Shown one piece after another: positions 11,150 through 23,104 of a DNA stretch of 64,000 nt (positions are counted from its first letter, which is position 1; the number at the start of each line of letters is the position of its first letter). The stretch comes from Diphasiastrum complanatum (lineage: Eukaryota; Streptophyta; Lycopodiopsida; Lycopodiales; Lycopodiaceae): contig CM055095.1 in NCBI GenBank assembly GCA_029204225.1, positions 14,168,049 to 14,232,048 on the forward strand, read 5' to 3'. The translations under genes were made by a program, and so were the position numbers. Below the pieces are notes generated by a model that was not told the DNA's origin, searched no databases, and was given only the letters and a program-made list of their open reading frames with translations.

Positions 11150-12180
11150 ACGAAGATCAGCTCTGGCATAGGAGAATGTATCATCTGAACATGCGGAGCG
11201 TGTACGACATGAGCACAAAGGACATTGTCACAGGTCTCAAAATATCAAGGCCCGAGGCTGAGTTCTGCGAAGCTTGTCAGAAAGGCAAGCAACATCGGAA
11301 TCTATTTGCACACGAAGGAAGAAGAGCCAAGGAAGTTCTTGAGCTTGTCCACTCTGATGTGTGTGGACCGATGAAAACATATTCGCTCTCAAGTTCGAGA
11401 TATTTTCTAACGTTCATAGATGATTACAGTCGAATGACCACGATCTACTACTTGAAGAAGAAATCCTAAGTATTTGATTCTTTCAAGAAGTTCGTGGCAT
11501 TCACAGAGCGATACACCTCAAAAAGGATACAGATCCTTAGATCTGACAATGGAGGTGAATACAAAAGCACAGAATTCTCAAGATTCTACGAAGAACAGGG
11601 GATTGAACACCAGTTCACTCCTGCATACACACCAGAATACAACAGTGTGGCAGAAAGAAAAAACATAACGCTAGTCGAAGGAGCCAAATGCATGATGGCA
11701 CAGGCTCAATTGCCAGGACAATTCTGGGCCGAAGCAATAGCTGCAGCAGTACACCTGCGGAACCGATCAACAACGACAACGCTGGAGAACAAAACACCGT
11801 ACGAGATGTGGACAGGCAGAAAGCCTGATCTGTCATACGCACGAGTGTTTGGATGTGCAACATACAAGCACATTTCAAAGGAAAAGAGAAGCAAGCTCGA
11901 TGACAAATTCGAGCAAACAATCATGGTCGGCTACTCGAACGGAACACATGTGTACAGACTCTACGATCCAACCACGAAGAAGGTTATTTTGAGCCGAGAT
12001 GTGAAGTTCGACGAGTCCACATTCCCTGGACTGAAAGACGAAAGAGGCCATGAGATCTTCACACTGCTACCTATTCAAGAGGGAGATCGAGGACAGTCAT
12101 CAAATCAGAATGCAAGACCCCAGACTCCAGAGCAGCAGGAAACAAAGGATCGACCCCACGAACAAGAAATGTTCGAGTAG
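11150..12180 (+). pseudogene. Copia-A integrase
   Basis: It opens with the pre-integrase zinc-binding part (LWHRRMYHLN ... CEACQKGKQHR), then the core: LVHSDVCGPMKT, YFLTFIDDYSR, a TAG at 11467-11469, ILRSDNGGEYKS and the YTPEYNSVAERKN block containing the catalytic Glu. The D,D(35)E triad (HSD, SDN, AERKN) is present. Downstream, FWAEAIAAAVHLRNR, YEMWTGRKPDLSYARVFG and the CTD-like MVGYSNGTHVYRLYD follow, ending at TAG 12178-12180. Only two stops disturb about 1 kb, so the copy is fairly young. It lines up with 55129-55771. Confidence 0.9.
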
Positions 12181-12392
12181 CGACGAAACGAACCTCGAAG
12201 GTCAACAAGACAAAGAAGACCTCCAGACCGCTTTTCTGACAATCTTCAATGGAGCGAAGACACGCAATTCGAGTACTGCAGCTTTACAGAAGAGCCAGCT
12301 ACATACAAAGAAGCTATCCAGAGTCCAAAGGGAGAATTCTGGAAACAGGGAAGAAGCAAGGGGGAACGGAAGAATGAACCTAAAGGCGTAGT
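12181..12392 (+). pseudogene. Copia-A pre-RT segment, truncated
   Basis: Frames here give DNLQWSEDTQFEYCSFTEE and YKEAIQSPKGEFWKQ, collinear with 55785-55895. In copia this leads into the RT (W..A...E). The similarity ends at about 12392, so RT, RNase H and 3' LTR are missing here. The missing half is found at 55129-57660. Confidence 0.8.
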
Positions 12393-12399
12393 GATGAGT

Positions 12400-12640
12400 T
12401 GAGAATAAGCTAAAAAACACCGGTGGAGGACAAGATATGATCTAAACCAGTGATGGACCAAGAGGACAACAGTCGACCAACAAGGTGGAAAAATGGTCTG
12501 ATGGTGGAGGAGAACAAAAAAGAGGTAGCAAAAGAAGAAAAGGAGGAGGCAATAAGGGTAGTGATGGAGATAAAATGGAAAGGAGGTAAAAGATATCGGT
12601 GACGAAATGGAGGTAAGAAAGTGCTCTAATACCATGTTAT
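12400..12640 (-). repeat. Leader and primer site of another LTR element
   Basis: On the minus strand a TTCATAACA end is followed by TGGTATTAGAGCACTT, a tRNA-Met-type primer site with one or two changes, then a purine-poor leader. The LTR would lie at 12635 and upward (plus start TGTTATGAAC); its far end was not located. Confidence 0.5.
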
Positions 12641-12845
12641 GAACTTAATCACAAATATTGGTATCAAATGAAGCATGAGACAATAAAAAACATTCACAAA
12701 ATTGTTTCCAGCTAAGAAAACTCGATGATAAACAATGGCTGCTGATAGCTCAGGCAGGAGTGCATAGCGCACGCACAGAGAAAAAAAAAAGGTACCTCGT
12801 TCCGCACGTACGGAACGTACGTACAGAACAGAACGTACCGCAGCC

Positions 12846-13023
12846 AAGTGCTCGGAACGCATATCTATGTGTATGTATGTATGTTTGATTTGAGAATCTA
12901 AGTGTTTGTATAGCTTTCTTTCTGCCAAAGTTCTGCAGAAATTTGTCTTCACAAGGTAATTGCAATCTCATCGTGTGTATGTATTATATATATATGATTT
13001 GAGAATCTAATTGTTCGTATAGT
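12846..13023 (+). repeat. Diverged local duplication
   Basis: GTGTATGTATG...TTTGATTTGAGAATCTAAGTGTTTGTATAG near 12870-12915 recurs as GTGTATGTATT...TATGATTTGAGAATCTAATTGTTCGTATAG near 12975-13023, an offset of about 105 bp. Confidence 0.55.
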
Positions 13024-13400
13024 CTGTGGAAGACTTTCAGCCTGATTTAGATCTCCAACTTGTAGAGGTTCATTTTTTTGAAACTCTTTTTTTGCAGTCC
13101 TCACTTCTTTGTTGGTGGGCCTTCGAGGATAGCCTATGAGCACTTGCACGATTGTTTTTCTCTAAATGATTCTACTAGTGGCTTTGATCTTCTTTTCAAG
13201 GTGTGATCCTTTATTGCTTGTGGGAAAATTTCTCCTTCAGTTGCTCATATTTTAGGTGTTGCTCATCTTTTAATATTGGATAAACCCTCTGGTGGTGTGC
13301 GTTTAATTGCAATGGGTGAATGTTTATACAGGTTGGTTGCAAGGACACTTTGTTTCTAGTTTTGAGAAGCTTTTCATACTCATCTTTTTTTTTTTCTATC
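13024..13400 (+). pseudogene. LINE reverse transcriptase fragment (same family as 61868)
   Basis: Base-level similarity to 62700-63060 is continuous: TTTCAGCCTGA, GATCTCCAACT, GTTGGTGGGCCTTC, TAGTGGCTTTGATCTTCTTT, TGGATAAACCCTCTGGTGGT and GTGAATGTTTATACAGGTTGG. In the full copy this encodes the RT fingers with LFLALDKPSGGVRPI. Frames are destroyed here by many stops. Confidence 0.85.
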
Positions 13401-14445
13401 TAGTATTTGATACAAGTTTCCAAGTATCATGACTGTCAGAGACCATTCAGTGCCCTGATAGTCTATCTGACCTCTATTCCATACCATATTTTTTGCCATG
13501 GTCAATTCACTTCAAAGAGATAATGATTGCTCCTTCCCTTGTCATTCAAAATTTTCTTACTTTGCTTGTCATTTGTGACTTCCTGATATGTGAGACAGCT
13601 GCAGATGTTTGTGGCAATTATTGAATTTCTTCTTGATTAGTAACAAAACCAAATCTGCAGCAAGTTAATAATTTCTTGGCTACTAGGGAGATTCTGAAAG
13701 TACTATCGTGTCTTTATTCACCTAGTTGATGTATAGCATAGGGCTTAAGAATGGTTTAGCTGTCCTTCCACCATTCGAATACTTCTATAGCCTGAAGTTT
13801 CATCAAAATTCCAATAACATATTGGAACTAAATGATAAAGAAATTTTGTTCTTACGGGTATACCAGAAATGCAACAGTCGAGATGTAGTGTTTTCAAAAT
13901 TTTGACAAACATAATTAGCTGAAAGCTCTGTAGATTTCTCTCAACTACAATCATGTGAATACTTCTGCTTGTTTGTATTTCATTGAAGTCCCTAAAAACA
14001 GTTTATGTATTTTGAACAGGTGTCATTCTCTGAGCATCCAACAATCGTGCTCGATGGCTTAACTGAGTAGTTGGGCAATTCTTGTCCTCTTAACATTATA
14101 TGCAGTTTAAAAGCTCATGACCTACTTTATTGACCCTTGAATGCATGAAAACCTTTGTTAGACTTCAACAATTGGACTCAGATATATGCTGCTTAAATCT
14201 ATATCAAATTTAGGTTTGATTATATTCGAGATTCACTTGTAAAGTTTCTGCAGTTCATGAAAGTTCTCTTATGACCTTAACCATCACCTCCACAATAAAG
14301 CAGCAAGTTTTAGCTCTCTTTTCTTCATGCTGCCATATTTTTCGGCATCTAATGTCTACAGCAACATCTGCTCTTACCCATATACACTCTCCCTTAAATG
14401 GTTTGATGCATATTTTAAATATATGTCACTTTACATGTCTTCCAG

Positions 14446-14647
14446 GTGATGAAGGGCCAGGATGGTCAATGGCCTGGAAGATTGCGCTTTGGGCACGCCT
14501 TTGGAATGCCGATCATGCTTATCGTCTGGTCAAGAGAATGTTTACACTTATTGATGCAACTCAAACTGAAGAGCGCCTGGATGGAGGTGGTCTGTATGGG
14601 AATCTCTTCAATGCTCACCCACCTTTTCAAATTGATGGCAATTTTGG
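14446..14647 (+). CDS. FUC95A: Alpha-L-fucosidase (GH95), exon with the [11 protein letters not shown] block
   Basis: After the TTCCAG acceptor the exon gives [31 protein letters not shown] and [29 protein letters not shown]-x-x-WK, WARL, GG-x-Y-x-N-(L/M)-F and AHPPFQID-x-NFG are among the most conserved blocks of GH95. The donor is GT at 14648-14649 and the last two bases begin the glycine codon finished by the next exon. The exon is fully open. An alternative reading straight through the donor ends soon at a stop, so splicing is required. Confidence 0.93.
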
Positions 14648-14859
14648 GTAAAGTATTGAAGACATTGATGCCTACATGTTATGCTAGAACAAATATATGC
14701 ACTTTGAATTTGGTATGATTAATTTAAGACATAGGATTTAGTTTTTGTAGTTTCATCATTTTTCAATCAAAGTTCAAAACCTAGACTGAAATGAACACGG
14801 TGGTGAGTCTTGCCTTCTACAAAAATCTCTGATAGGCAGACATCAAATTTCTGCTCCAG

Positions 14860-15154
14860 GTTTACTGCTGCTATTGCTGAACTGCTGCTACAAAGTGATG
14901 GAAAAAACATATTTCTCCTCCCCTCACTTCCAAAAGAGAAATGGGCTTATGGATTAATCACAGGATTAAAGGCCCGAGGTGGAGTAACTGTGAGTATTCA
15001 ATGGGAAAAGGGCATCTTGTCCAAAGCTGTTCTTCAAACTGCCCCAACCACCACAGATTTTCAAAGAATTCACTATGGTTGGAAAACTGTGCTGTTGCAA
15101 ATGGTTCCCAATTCAACATATGTTGTTGATGGTGATTTGATCGTAAGTAGCTGA
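14860..15154 (+). CDS. FUC95A: Alpha-L-fucosidase (GH95), terminal exon
   Basis: The exon starts after CTGCTCCAG and reads FTAAIAELLLQSDGKNIFLL, then PSLPKEKWAYGLITGLKARG and GVTVSIQWEKG, the conserved C-terminal part of the catalytic domain and start of the beta-domain (LLPALP...W..G...GL.ARGG..V...W). It closes with NSTYVVDGDLIVSS and TGA at 15152-15154. CGTAAGT at 15142-15148 is a near-ideal splice donor just before the stop, so an alternative 3' end is possible, but the length from the GLKARGG block to this stop fits the family. No polyadenylation signal was pinned down. Confidence 0.88.
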
Positions 15155-15227
15155 AAAGATCATTGTCATCAAAAGATTCAGCTGATAGGATCTGAATCGC
15201 TTCAAATCTCGATTTGTGCGGTTGGAC

Positions 15228-15305
15228 ATGGCTCCGAATTCAGGTTATGTTGTTGATAGTGATTCGAGCATAAGCAGCTGATAGGATCATAGTCATCAGA
15301 AATTG
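15228..15305 (+). repeat. Tandem copy of the GH95 3' end
   Basis: This stretch repeats 15103-15180 at an offset of about 127 bp: CCGAATTCA-GTTATGTTGTTGATAGTGATT, AAGCAGCTGATAGGATCAT, GTCATCAGAAATT versus the stop-codon region of the last exon. It duplicates the last codons, the stop and early 3' sequence. Confidence 0.7.
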
Positions 15306-15309
15306 AAAT

Positions 15310-16830
15310 TGAGATTCTGAGTCAATTCAAATGTAAATTCGAATTTCGAACATAATTCAGAAAATCGAAATCGAGCAGTCACTTCTGGAAAAAAAGTTGC
15401 TAGATTCTCTTGGAATCTATGTAAGATTCAAACAGTTGAAACATATGAAACTCAAACATTTGAAATGTATGAAACTGAATGTTCGGTTATATATATTATA
15501 AAATTGGTTGAATGAGCACGTGAATTGAACAAAAGCTTTCAATCTACTGTAATCAACAAAGGTCATAATCGTTTGTGCTAAAAGCCTTTTAATCGTCTAT
15601 TCAGGATGAAAAGTGCAGGTAATAGCTGCTCGGGCAGGAGCTTTTTTGGTTAAGGCTTGATTGGACCCTAATATTCACATGGGGAAAATTATCTATTTGT
15701 ACTAATAGAAAAGTGGTATGATGTTCCTAGGTCCATATGAGGACTCGAAATTCTCAATTGGCACTAATGAAACAGTGGTATGATGTTCTGTTATTTGCCA
15801 TAAAAAATAAGAAAAGGATAAACTTGTTCTACTAAATGAATTATTTGTCTTAATACTTATCAAATTGGAAAAGAAAAGAAAAGAAAAGAAAATAGAATAA
15901 AATAAGTAACCTCTTGACATATGCCATATGCCTTTTTGGGACATTAGGGCCCAAAAATTAAAGTTCGGAATTTTGAGTTTTCAAAAGTGTTTGAACATCA
16001 AGCTTCTTGCGAGTTTGACAAAACATACAGACGGGTTTGAATGTAACATTGCTCAGAGAGAATCATTTTATTTTTATTTTAGAAATTTTAGGGAATCAAG
16101 GTATTAGATCATGTTAAAATCTTAGACATTACTATAAATACTTTATAAAGATACAAATGGGATGTTGGTGATACGGTTATTGGTAACTTAAAGCTGTGAA
16201 GATTCTAGTCACGTCTAAATCACTATCTAACCTATAATGACAGAATTTCAGCAATCCTATTCAGTGTGTTCAAATCTTCAGGAACCCAGTGACATTTTAG
16301 AATAACTTTTCCAAATTACAAATTTTCTTAAAAGTATTGATTCAAAGATGTTTGTAATGCTATTCTGTGTGACTATGGATGGGATTTGAAAAAAAGAAAC
16401 CAGAAATCTGTAAACATATGAAGAAGATTGCGATCAAAGAAATCCGATTCAGAGTGGCTGAAACTCAATGGTCTGCTGCAGAAGTCTGATGGGGTAGGGC
16501 AATGCCTTAGAAAATAGTAAAGACATGTCATCAAGCTAGGGAAGACCTCAATGCCTTGATATAAGGCACCTTTTGTAAAGCAGTGTGACTTAAATATTGA
16601 TCTTTCAAGGTAGGGCAGGCCCATTCAAATCTTCAAGTGAATTTAAGCATGAGGTAGTCTAAAGACAAAATAGCCTTTGTGGAACCAATACAGGAGTGTC
16701 AAACTTTTCATGCGCTCCGGGTAAGAAAAGCCATTTTTATGAAAGCAAAATTGTTATGTCGCTCTGCCATATGAAATCAGTGTCATTTAATAATGCCCAT
16801 GGAATTCTTGTCTATCTATGACATGGAACA
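15310..16830. other. Intergenic, unassigned
   Basis: AT-rich DNA downstream of the GH95 gene. Apart from a short AAAAG-type run near 15870-15890, I see no gene or repeat family. Confidence 0.4.
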
Positions 16831-16834
16831 ACAA

Positions 16835-17072
16835 ATTGCAAGGACACAAGGGCTTCCTTTTACCTTTATTAACCTAATGTCAGAAACAAAATGTCACATA
16901 CTAATCTATGAACTTTTTATAATCTAGGCCACCAAAAGCTATGTAGTACAAACCCATTGCAAGGACACAAGGGCTTCATGACACCTTTATCAACCTAATA
17001 TTGAAAACAAAGTGCCACATACTATACATGCTTGTTTTTTCAATATGGGCCACCAAACGCCATGTAGGATCG
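16835..17072 (+). repeat. Two-copy tandem duplication (~118 bp)
   Basis: ATTGCAAGGACACAAGGGCTTC ... CCTTTAT.AACCTAAT ... CACATACTA ... GGCCACCAAAxGC.ATGTAG occurs at about 16835-16950 and again at about 16954-17072 with scattered substitutions. Confidence 0.75.
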
Positions 17073-17823
17073 ACTCATAGGCCTTATCTATGCCAAGGTG
17101 ATTGACAACAATATTTTAATTACAATTGCAAACTACTCCTAATGGACTCTTCATTTGATGAAATGGATTCTTTCCATTTCTTTTTACGAGACTATCCTCA
17201 ATCATATATCTAAGATAAGCACACATAGAATTTAATTTCTATCTTTGTCAAACTGTGCATAATTATAACTAGTTCTTACTCACCTTTGCTACTTAGAGGA
17301 TCCTCCTATCTCAACTAGCAATCACTCTCAATGACCAGAAGTGGCATCTAATGAAAAATACCTTTGATGATGCATCTCCCCCTCAATATCCCCCCCTTTT
17401 TTTTTCTTAAGCCATGAAGTTTTGTACGTAATTGTCTTAACTCGACCCATCTAGCTTGATGTCCTCCTAGGATTGGTTGGTCACAATAATGGCTCAATTG
17501 TAATGGTGATCGTACACATAATATTCAAATTCATACAAGTATTGCCTCCATACCTTTAATTCATGGGCTATGTGGCACACATCTCATTTGCATGAGCTAA
17601 ATAAGTTATTTGTGTATGAGTGAATTCTGTGCTCAAAAGCTACTCGTCTCCTTTCCTGCTCCTACATCGATGTCACTCATGTCTGTATTATGAGCATCAA
17701 TAGTTTTTATAGTGGTACATGCAATGACAACTTGTTTCAAGCACTTTGTTACTTGACCTTAGTTCATTCAATAGAGACCAAAAATACCCAATAAATATTT
17801 TCTTTGAATCTAGTTTGACACAA

Positions 17824-17861
<38 letters not shown>

Positions 17862-18520
17862 ACATATATATCGTAGATGCATGGGATGTTCTGGAACGCG
17901 TTTCGGAACACGTTTCACATTTTTTACCGAGAACATAACCCCGAAACACTTTTTTGATATGGGTGTTAGGTTGCTCCATTTTTTATGGTGAATTAAAATA
18001 TTAAATATTAAATTTTTTTTATGCACTACAGAAGCAAGGTTTTGTTGAATACTAGGTAGTCCTAATTCACTAATTCATTGATTCCTGACGTGCTGATTAA
18101 CTGATTCACTGATGAATGCATCAAAAGTCTACAATGAAAATATCAACATTTGGGAATGTTGACCTCAATGAAATAGACAGTGCCAGTGCCACCTAGGCCT
18201 AACTGGAGGCAATAATGGTTTCGTCTGGATCATCTCTCTCAGCTCTCTTCATTCCTCCCACATAGCCTCTTCCTGCTCGTCCACCCACTCATAATCTGTT
18301 GGGTGCTCTTTCCCCCCTTTTTGGTGAATCCCTCTTCATCCTCTCCTCCCTCCGCCCTGTTACGTCGTGCCTTCTCTCAATTGCTCTCCTTTGACGTCAT
18401 GCAAAGTGGGGGGCCTCGACATCCATTTTTTTGTGCAACATTCAAAATTTATCATCATTGTCATCGGACTGCGTTTGAGGTGCTCGACGAATGGTGGCGT
18501 TTGTGTTGAGCAAGCAAAAG
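17073..18520. other. Intergenic, unassigned, with one (GT)n tract
   Basis: A (GT)n run lies at 17827-17858. Nothing else recognisable; short open frames here overlap the repeat or lack motifs. Confidence 0.4.
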
Positions 18521-18567
18521 TCAGAGTTCACCTACAACCATAACAAAATATTGAGTCACCATACAAG

Positions 18568-18752
18568 TTTCATTACTAAGTTTATAAGATACCACAATAC
18601 TAGCAATAATGAGAAGCATATGTAAGGTAAACAAGGGTAAGGCAAACAAACCTCGAGCAAGCCTCGAACAAGTTTTATTACTAAGTTTATAAGATACCAC
18701 AATACTAGCAATAATGAGAAGCATATTTAAGGTAAACAAACCTTGAGCAAGC
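18568..18752 (+). repeat. Two-copy tandem duplication (~101 bp)
   Basis: ATTACTAAGTTTATAAGATACCACAATACTAGCAATAATGAGAAGC followed by AAACCT(C/T)GAGCAAGCCTC is present at 18571-18655 and again at 18675-18752. It lies just 3' of the decayed hAT on the minus strand. Confidence 0.8.
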
Positions 18753-19850
18753 CTCCCTCTCTGCCGTATCGTTGTAGCATTTGTGCATTGTTGGACACAT
18801 AGACCAAATGCCTGCTCAATCGATAGTTGGTTATTCTTCTTCGTGTGTTGCATGGGCCAGTTGCTCTAGTTTCGCTCAGAAGCAGAAGCTGAACAGTCCT
18901 GCGACAACACTTTCTGCCAACCACCGGAGCTCTGGCATGGAGCGGCCCTGACAACCCCACCATGTCATTGGACACAGACATAAGTTAGACACACTTGCCA
19001 TATCAAGCATGTATAGCCTATATAGACATGCTAGGAAGATGCAGCAAAGAAACTTGCGAAATGAAAAATGACAAAAGTTAAGGATTCTTACCTCTGCCAA
19101 GATGCTAGAGTAGGGCTCAGCTCTCGCATGTTAACTCTTGTGTGATCGTCTCCTCCTCCTGGCGTAGGAGATGCATGTGTATCAACTCTCTTCTAGGAGG
19201 TGCCCATGAGGAATCAATTGATGCCGCTTGACACATCATCTCCCTGAAGACATGGGTGTCAGCAATGGCTAAGGGAATGGCAGCCTCATAAAAAAACTAG
19301 GCTATCGCACTCATGCTAATCTCGGGTTGGCGCCTCTGCCACCCTCTATTCAGTGTAATTTGTTGTGCTCTCGGCCTAACATGTCTCTACTATGAGTGTG
19401 TCGACGACCGAGGTCTAACATGCCCTATGGTGGTATGAGATGGGCCAAAGGGGGGGTGCATGTGATGATGGCATGGCAAGTGATGTGTCTCTCTCCCATC
19501 TACATCTGGAGGTGTGACACTAGCAACTGATGATGTTGATGCTCCTAAAGTGTCTGATGGAGTGGCAGAAGGCCTATGTGCCCTTGCATGTGTGCCAAAA
19601 ATTGAGTGACTGTCATGGATAGGTGCCTCTCTGTGGCTAGGCGGTTAGGCCCTACACCTTCTATGGCTAGGCCTTGCACCTTGGCTATGTGAGCTTTGTC
19701 CTCATTGTTGGAAAAAGCTCTGTGATGGTCTCAATGCCTGGCTAGCTGATCCGTCATGGCCATGCATCTCTCGCAGCCTCTCTACCTCAACATCTGTAAG
19801 GGCGCTACACACTGAGATACCCATGCCCCGCCCAGCTGGCCTGGTCAATC
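18753..19850 (-). pseudogene. Decayed hAT transposase (copy A)
   Basis: Reading down the minus strand, 19340-19090 gives EISMSAIA, FFYEAAIPLAIADTHVFREM and WAPPRREL, which matches the hAT/DUF659 N-terminal pattern (flY-x-x-x-IPf-x-x-x-x-x-x-xFr-x-M...PPs-x-x-(L/I)R). A GTAAGAAT donor near 19091 may start an intron. At 18910-18780 the dimerisation block follows: VLSQDCSASASERN, a stop, SNWPMQHTKKNNQLSIEQ. The family signature is LS-x-x-CSxSxxERNWS-x-x...H-x-KR-N-R-L. Central catalytic sequence is missing and stops are frequent. Upstream 19350-19850 is Ser/Pro-rich and may be the linker; no BED finger is seen. Confidence 0.65.
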
Positions 19851-22800
19851 ATGTTGTTGATGTGACCTATCAACTATAGTCGCTACAAGCGCTCAAAGCC
19901 TTGCAAAACATATACAAAGCATACAAAGTTTCAATATGTTGCACAATGGATATAGCTCATTTCCCAAATTAGGGCTGAACTGATGCGCAAAAGCGAGCAT
20001 GACACATACGACATGCTAAACCGTGCCGTATGTGCCAAAAGAAAAACTTCCAACGTTTTTGTAGACATAGAAAAACACAGTCTAGCATCTTACGACACAT
20101 CGATCAAATCAATACAGCTCATTTCACATACTAGGGCTAAAAGTAATATCAAAAAGCGAGCATGACATTCATAAATTGACGTACATGCCATAACTTTGTA
20201 GGCATTTAGAAATACAGTCTAGGATCTAACGACACCTCAGTTTGACTCATATAGCCTATTTCACAAGAGAGCAAAACAAGCCATACCTTTGTTTATACCA
20301 TATCAAGCATTGACGAAGTTTATTAACATTAGAGTCGGCAAGGAGCCTCATGAATGATCAAGCCATTGCCCTAATAAACTTATGCATAAACTAAAGAGGA
20401 CTGAACCAACTAAAAGATTGTATCATGAAAAATGTAGAACCTAAGTGGCATTTCACTTTTGGAAGGCTTGGGGTGAATACTATCTTCTCATATTTGGTTC
20501 TTTTCTATTTTTGAGTAGAATAGTTGAGTTATGCTTGTTCTATCTCTATTGGAAAGTGGTAACTATGTGTTATTGACAAAATTCATCTTTATAATTTTTT
20601 TAGAATATATTATCTACAATTTTCTCCACGAAGATTACATTCAAGCTCCAATGGTAACTGCAAAATCAAAGCATCAGTCCATTAGCTGGATGAAAGGAAC
20701 CACTCAAAGCATCCAATGACATAGCATAAGAAAATATTAACAAAAAGCAAGAAGTTAAAGGACTTACTTATTGGAAGAAAGAAAGGAGGCTCAATAGAGG
20801 AAAGACTACATTCGTATCGAATATCACAGTATCGAATATAGCTATTGTATATGCTCAATAGAGAAAAGACTACATTCGTATCGAATATCACAATATCGAA
20901 TATAGCTATTGTATCGAAGTATTCGATAGTTAGGACAAAACTATAAGAGAACGTAATCATATTATAATAAAATAGAGAAGCATTCAATCATTATGACATA
21001 ATATTGAACGCAATAAAACTGTATAATCAATTCAGTAAGTAGCATGTACAAATCAAAAGAATCGTGAGCACAAAACAATAGCGGATGCAATGAGTACTCG
21101 AAACTATCTTTGAGTATTTGATTGACTCTGTCTAGTGTACTTCCGCTAATAAGCAATAAGCAATTTTAGCAATGCGCTATATTAATCTCCTGGATCAATT
21201 AGCTTTTATTCACTGATCAAATCTTAACCTAGAAAATGATCAACTATTTATACTAGTTATGAATGCAATTTAGGCTTATCCAAATGACAGGTGAAGACAA
21301 TTGTTTGGTCGCATATCAGAATTGGAGCTTAGCCAAATTGCGTTGTCACTTATCCAATTGAGCTTCTCGGAAGCTACTTGCAAAAATTGTTAGGGCAAGT
21401 CATTAGCTTTACAACAAGTGGAAATAAGCTCTATTAACATTTGAACACCTTCTATACTCTTTGTCATTGTCGAATCCGACTGTTAGCCTTTTTCATGTAT
21501 TTCTATAGACTGTGTAAAAACATGAGTAAAACTGTAGACACTGGATAGATGAATGGATGTAAATTAAAAATAGGTTATGAGGATAAATCCAACACTCCCC
21601 CTTAATCTGAATCCATGAATGCCTTGACTTTCAAACTTAGTTCACAGATCATCTGGTACAGTGTACATAAGAGAATCTACATTAGAGGAGTTCTAAATCG
21701 AAAAAAGACCCTTTGTAAAGATTGCCTTTTTATTTTTTTTTCTCAAATTTTTCTTACACATGGACCGATCAAAACACTCAAATTTGAAATCTACGTAACG
21801 TAGCTCATTAAAATTGAAAAAAGTTTTCTTAAAAACACTATAATTCGGTGTCGGGACATTCTGATAAGGCCAAGGGAGTATGGAGAATGCAAATGGAGAA
21901 GAGAACATGAATATTTGCGAAATAGCTCTCCTGCTATAATGGGCTGCTAGATGCAGAAACAGTCTATTAGATTGTTAATGCTAAGTGTAGTCACATCTCA
22001 AGCGCTCTATGCCCAACAGGATCTTATAAATTAGTTCATACTAACAAAATAAAAACAAGTACAATCCACCGAAGAGATTAGAAATGATTTGAGGTATTAT
22101 TGTAAATCAGATTTCAATGAGAAGTTTAGTTCAAAACTTTGGAGTGATAGTGCCCCAGAATAATGCAAGTACCTCATGCGTCAAAGACATTCGTTCTCTG
22201 ATCAGAAACTGAGGAGTCGTAGATGTCTGTGTTCCGATCAGAGTGAGTGAACAAGCGTGATAATAGAAGTAAAGTGCATTCAATCACAATAAGCACTCGT
22301 TTACGTTGTACACAGATAGAAAAGGTATTGCTGCTATATTACACTAAAGCACAACAAAATGGCAATTACAACCAGAATGACGGCGTAACTAGGAGGCTCA
22401 AAATCATTCGTCTCATGGACGGAGCCACCCTTAGAGTGTGCTAGGATGATCCATTTATAGATTGCGTCCATGTATTGATTACAATAAATGTTTGTCATCT
22501 AATTAGGCAAGTCGTTGTACTTGGAAATATTTGGCTTGTGATGACAACTGTACAATGTGCACATGGTCAATGAGTTGGGAATGTTGCCGTGGACGAGGAC
22601 ATTGCAAATTCTCTCACTTCGCATTTTTGGAAGTGGCTGATAACGTTCCTCCTTGAAAATAGACCACCTTCGAGATTTTTCTCTCACTTTAGAATTTTTC
22701 TCTCACTTCGGGATTTTGCAAAAAAACCGAGGGTGCCATAAAGCAGTTTAACTTTTGGTGAACTGTCATTTCGCATTTTTCGGATAAATGTGAAAGAACA

Positions 22801-22950
22801 TACTGTGCCAAAACATAGTTCATTTCTGCATATTGTGAATGCATATTTTTGCAGACTTGTTCTAAATGCTAGCTGGTAGAAGTCTTTGAAGATGGCCAAG
22901 TCTTCAATGGTCTTCAAGTAGTTGAACTTAACATTTGAACATGGAGAATA
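19851..22950. other. Unassigned region
   Basis: No gene recognised. It holds a 64-bp tandem duplication (20789-20935) and, near 21590-21605, CCCCCTTAA next to an ACA end, which on the minus strand reads as a polypurine tract followed by TGTTGGATTTATCC, typical of a copia 3' LTR start. The LTR's other end was not found. Confidence 0.4.
20789..20935 (+). repeat. Tandem duplication (64-bp unit)
   Basis: GCTCAATAGAG.AAAGACTACATTCGTATCGAATATCACA.TATCGAATATAGCTATTGTAT occurs twice in succession with two substitutions. Confidence 0.85.
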
Positions 22951-22959
22951 ATAGGATTG

Positions 22960-23095
22960 GTTACCCTTTGCTGGAGATTTTTGACCATTTCTGTTGTGGA
23001 GCAGTATTGAAGGATCGCCTGCCCTGAGAAAACTTTCTCCCGAATGAAATGATACTAGATTTCTATGTGCTTAGATTTGCCATGAAATCTGGAAT
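22960..23095 (-). pseudogene. Ty1/copia RNase H fragment
   Basis: The minus strand gives FHGKSKHIEI, a stop, YHFIREKVFSGQAILQYCST, the pattern H-x-(R/K)-(T/S)-KHI-(D/E)-(I/V)-x-Y-HF-(I/V)-R-(E/D) of copia RNase H. It continues into the foldback repeat and then copia pre-RT sequence on the same strand. Confidence 0.75.
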
Positions 23096-23104
23096 TTAGT
23101 GTTA

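Larger units (their letters stand above)
1768..14445 (+). other. Giant GH95 intron (12,678 bp) filled with retroelements
   Basis: GT donor at 1768 and TCTTCCAG acceptor ending at 14445; the flanking exons join in phase to give KRG-DEGPGW, as in the family. Inside lie gypsy gag/pol fragments, LTR fragments, copia fragments in both orientations, a PUF-like piece and a LINE piece. Stretches 1768-3180, 5110-6450 and 13400-14445 show nothing I can assign. Confidence 0.8.

Noticed and set aside
12246-12635. 129-codon hydrophobic frame on the minus strand
   Set aside because: Lies in the purine-rich leader next to a primer site; composition artefact without motifs.
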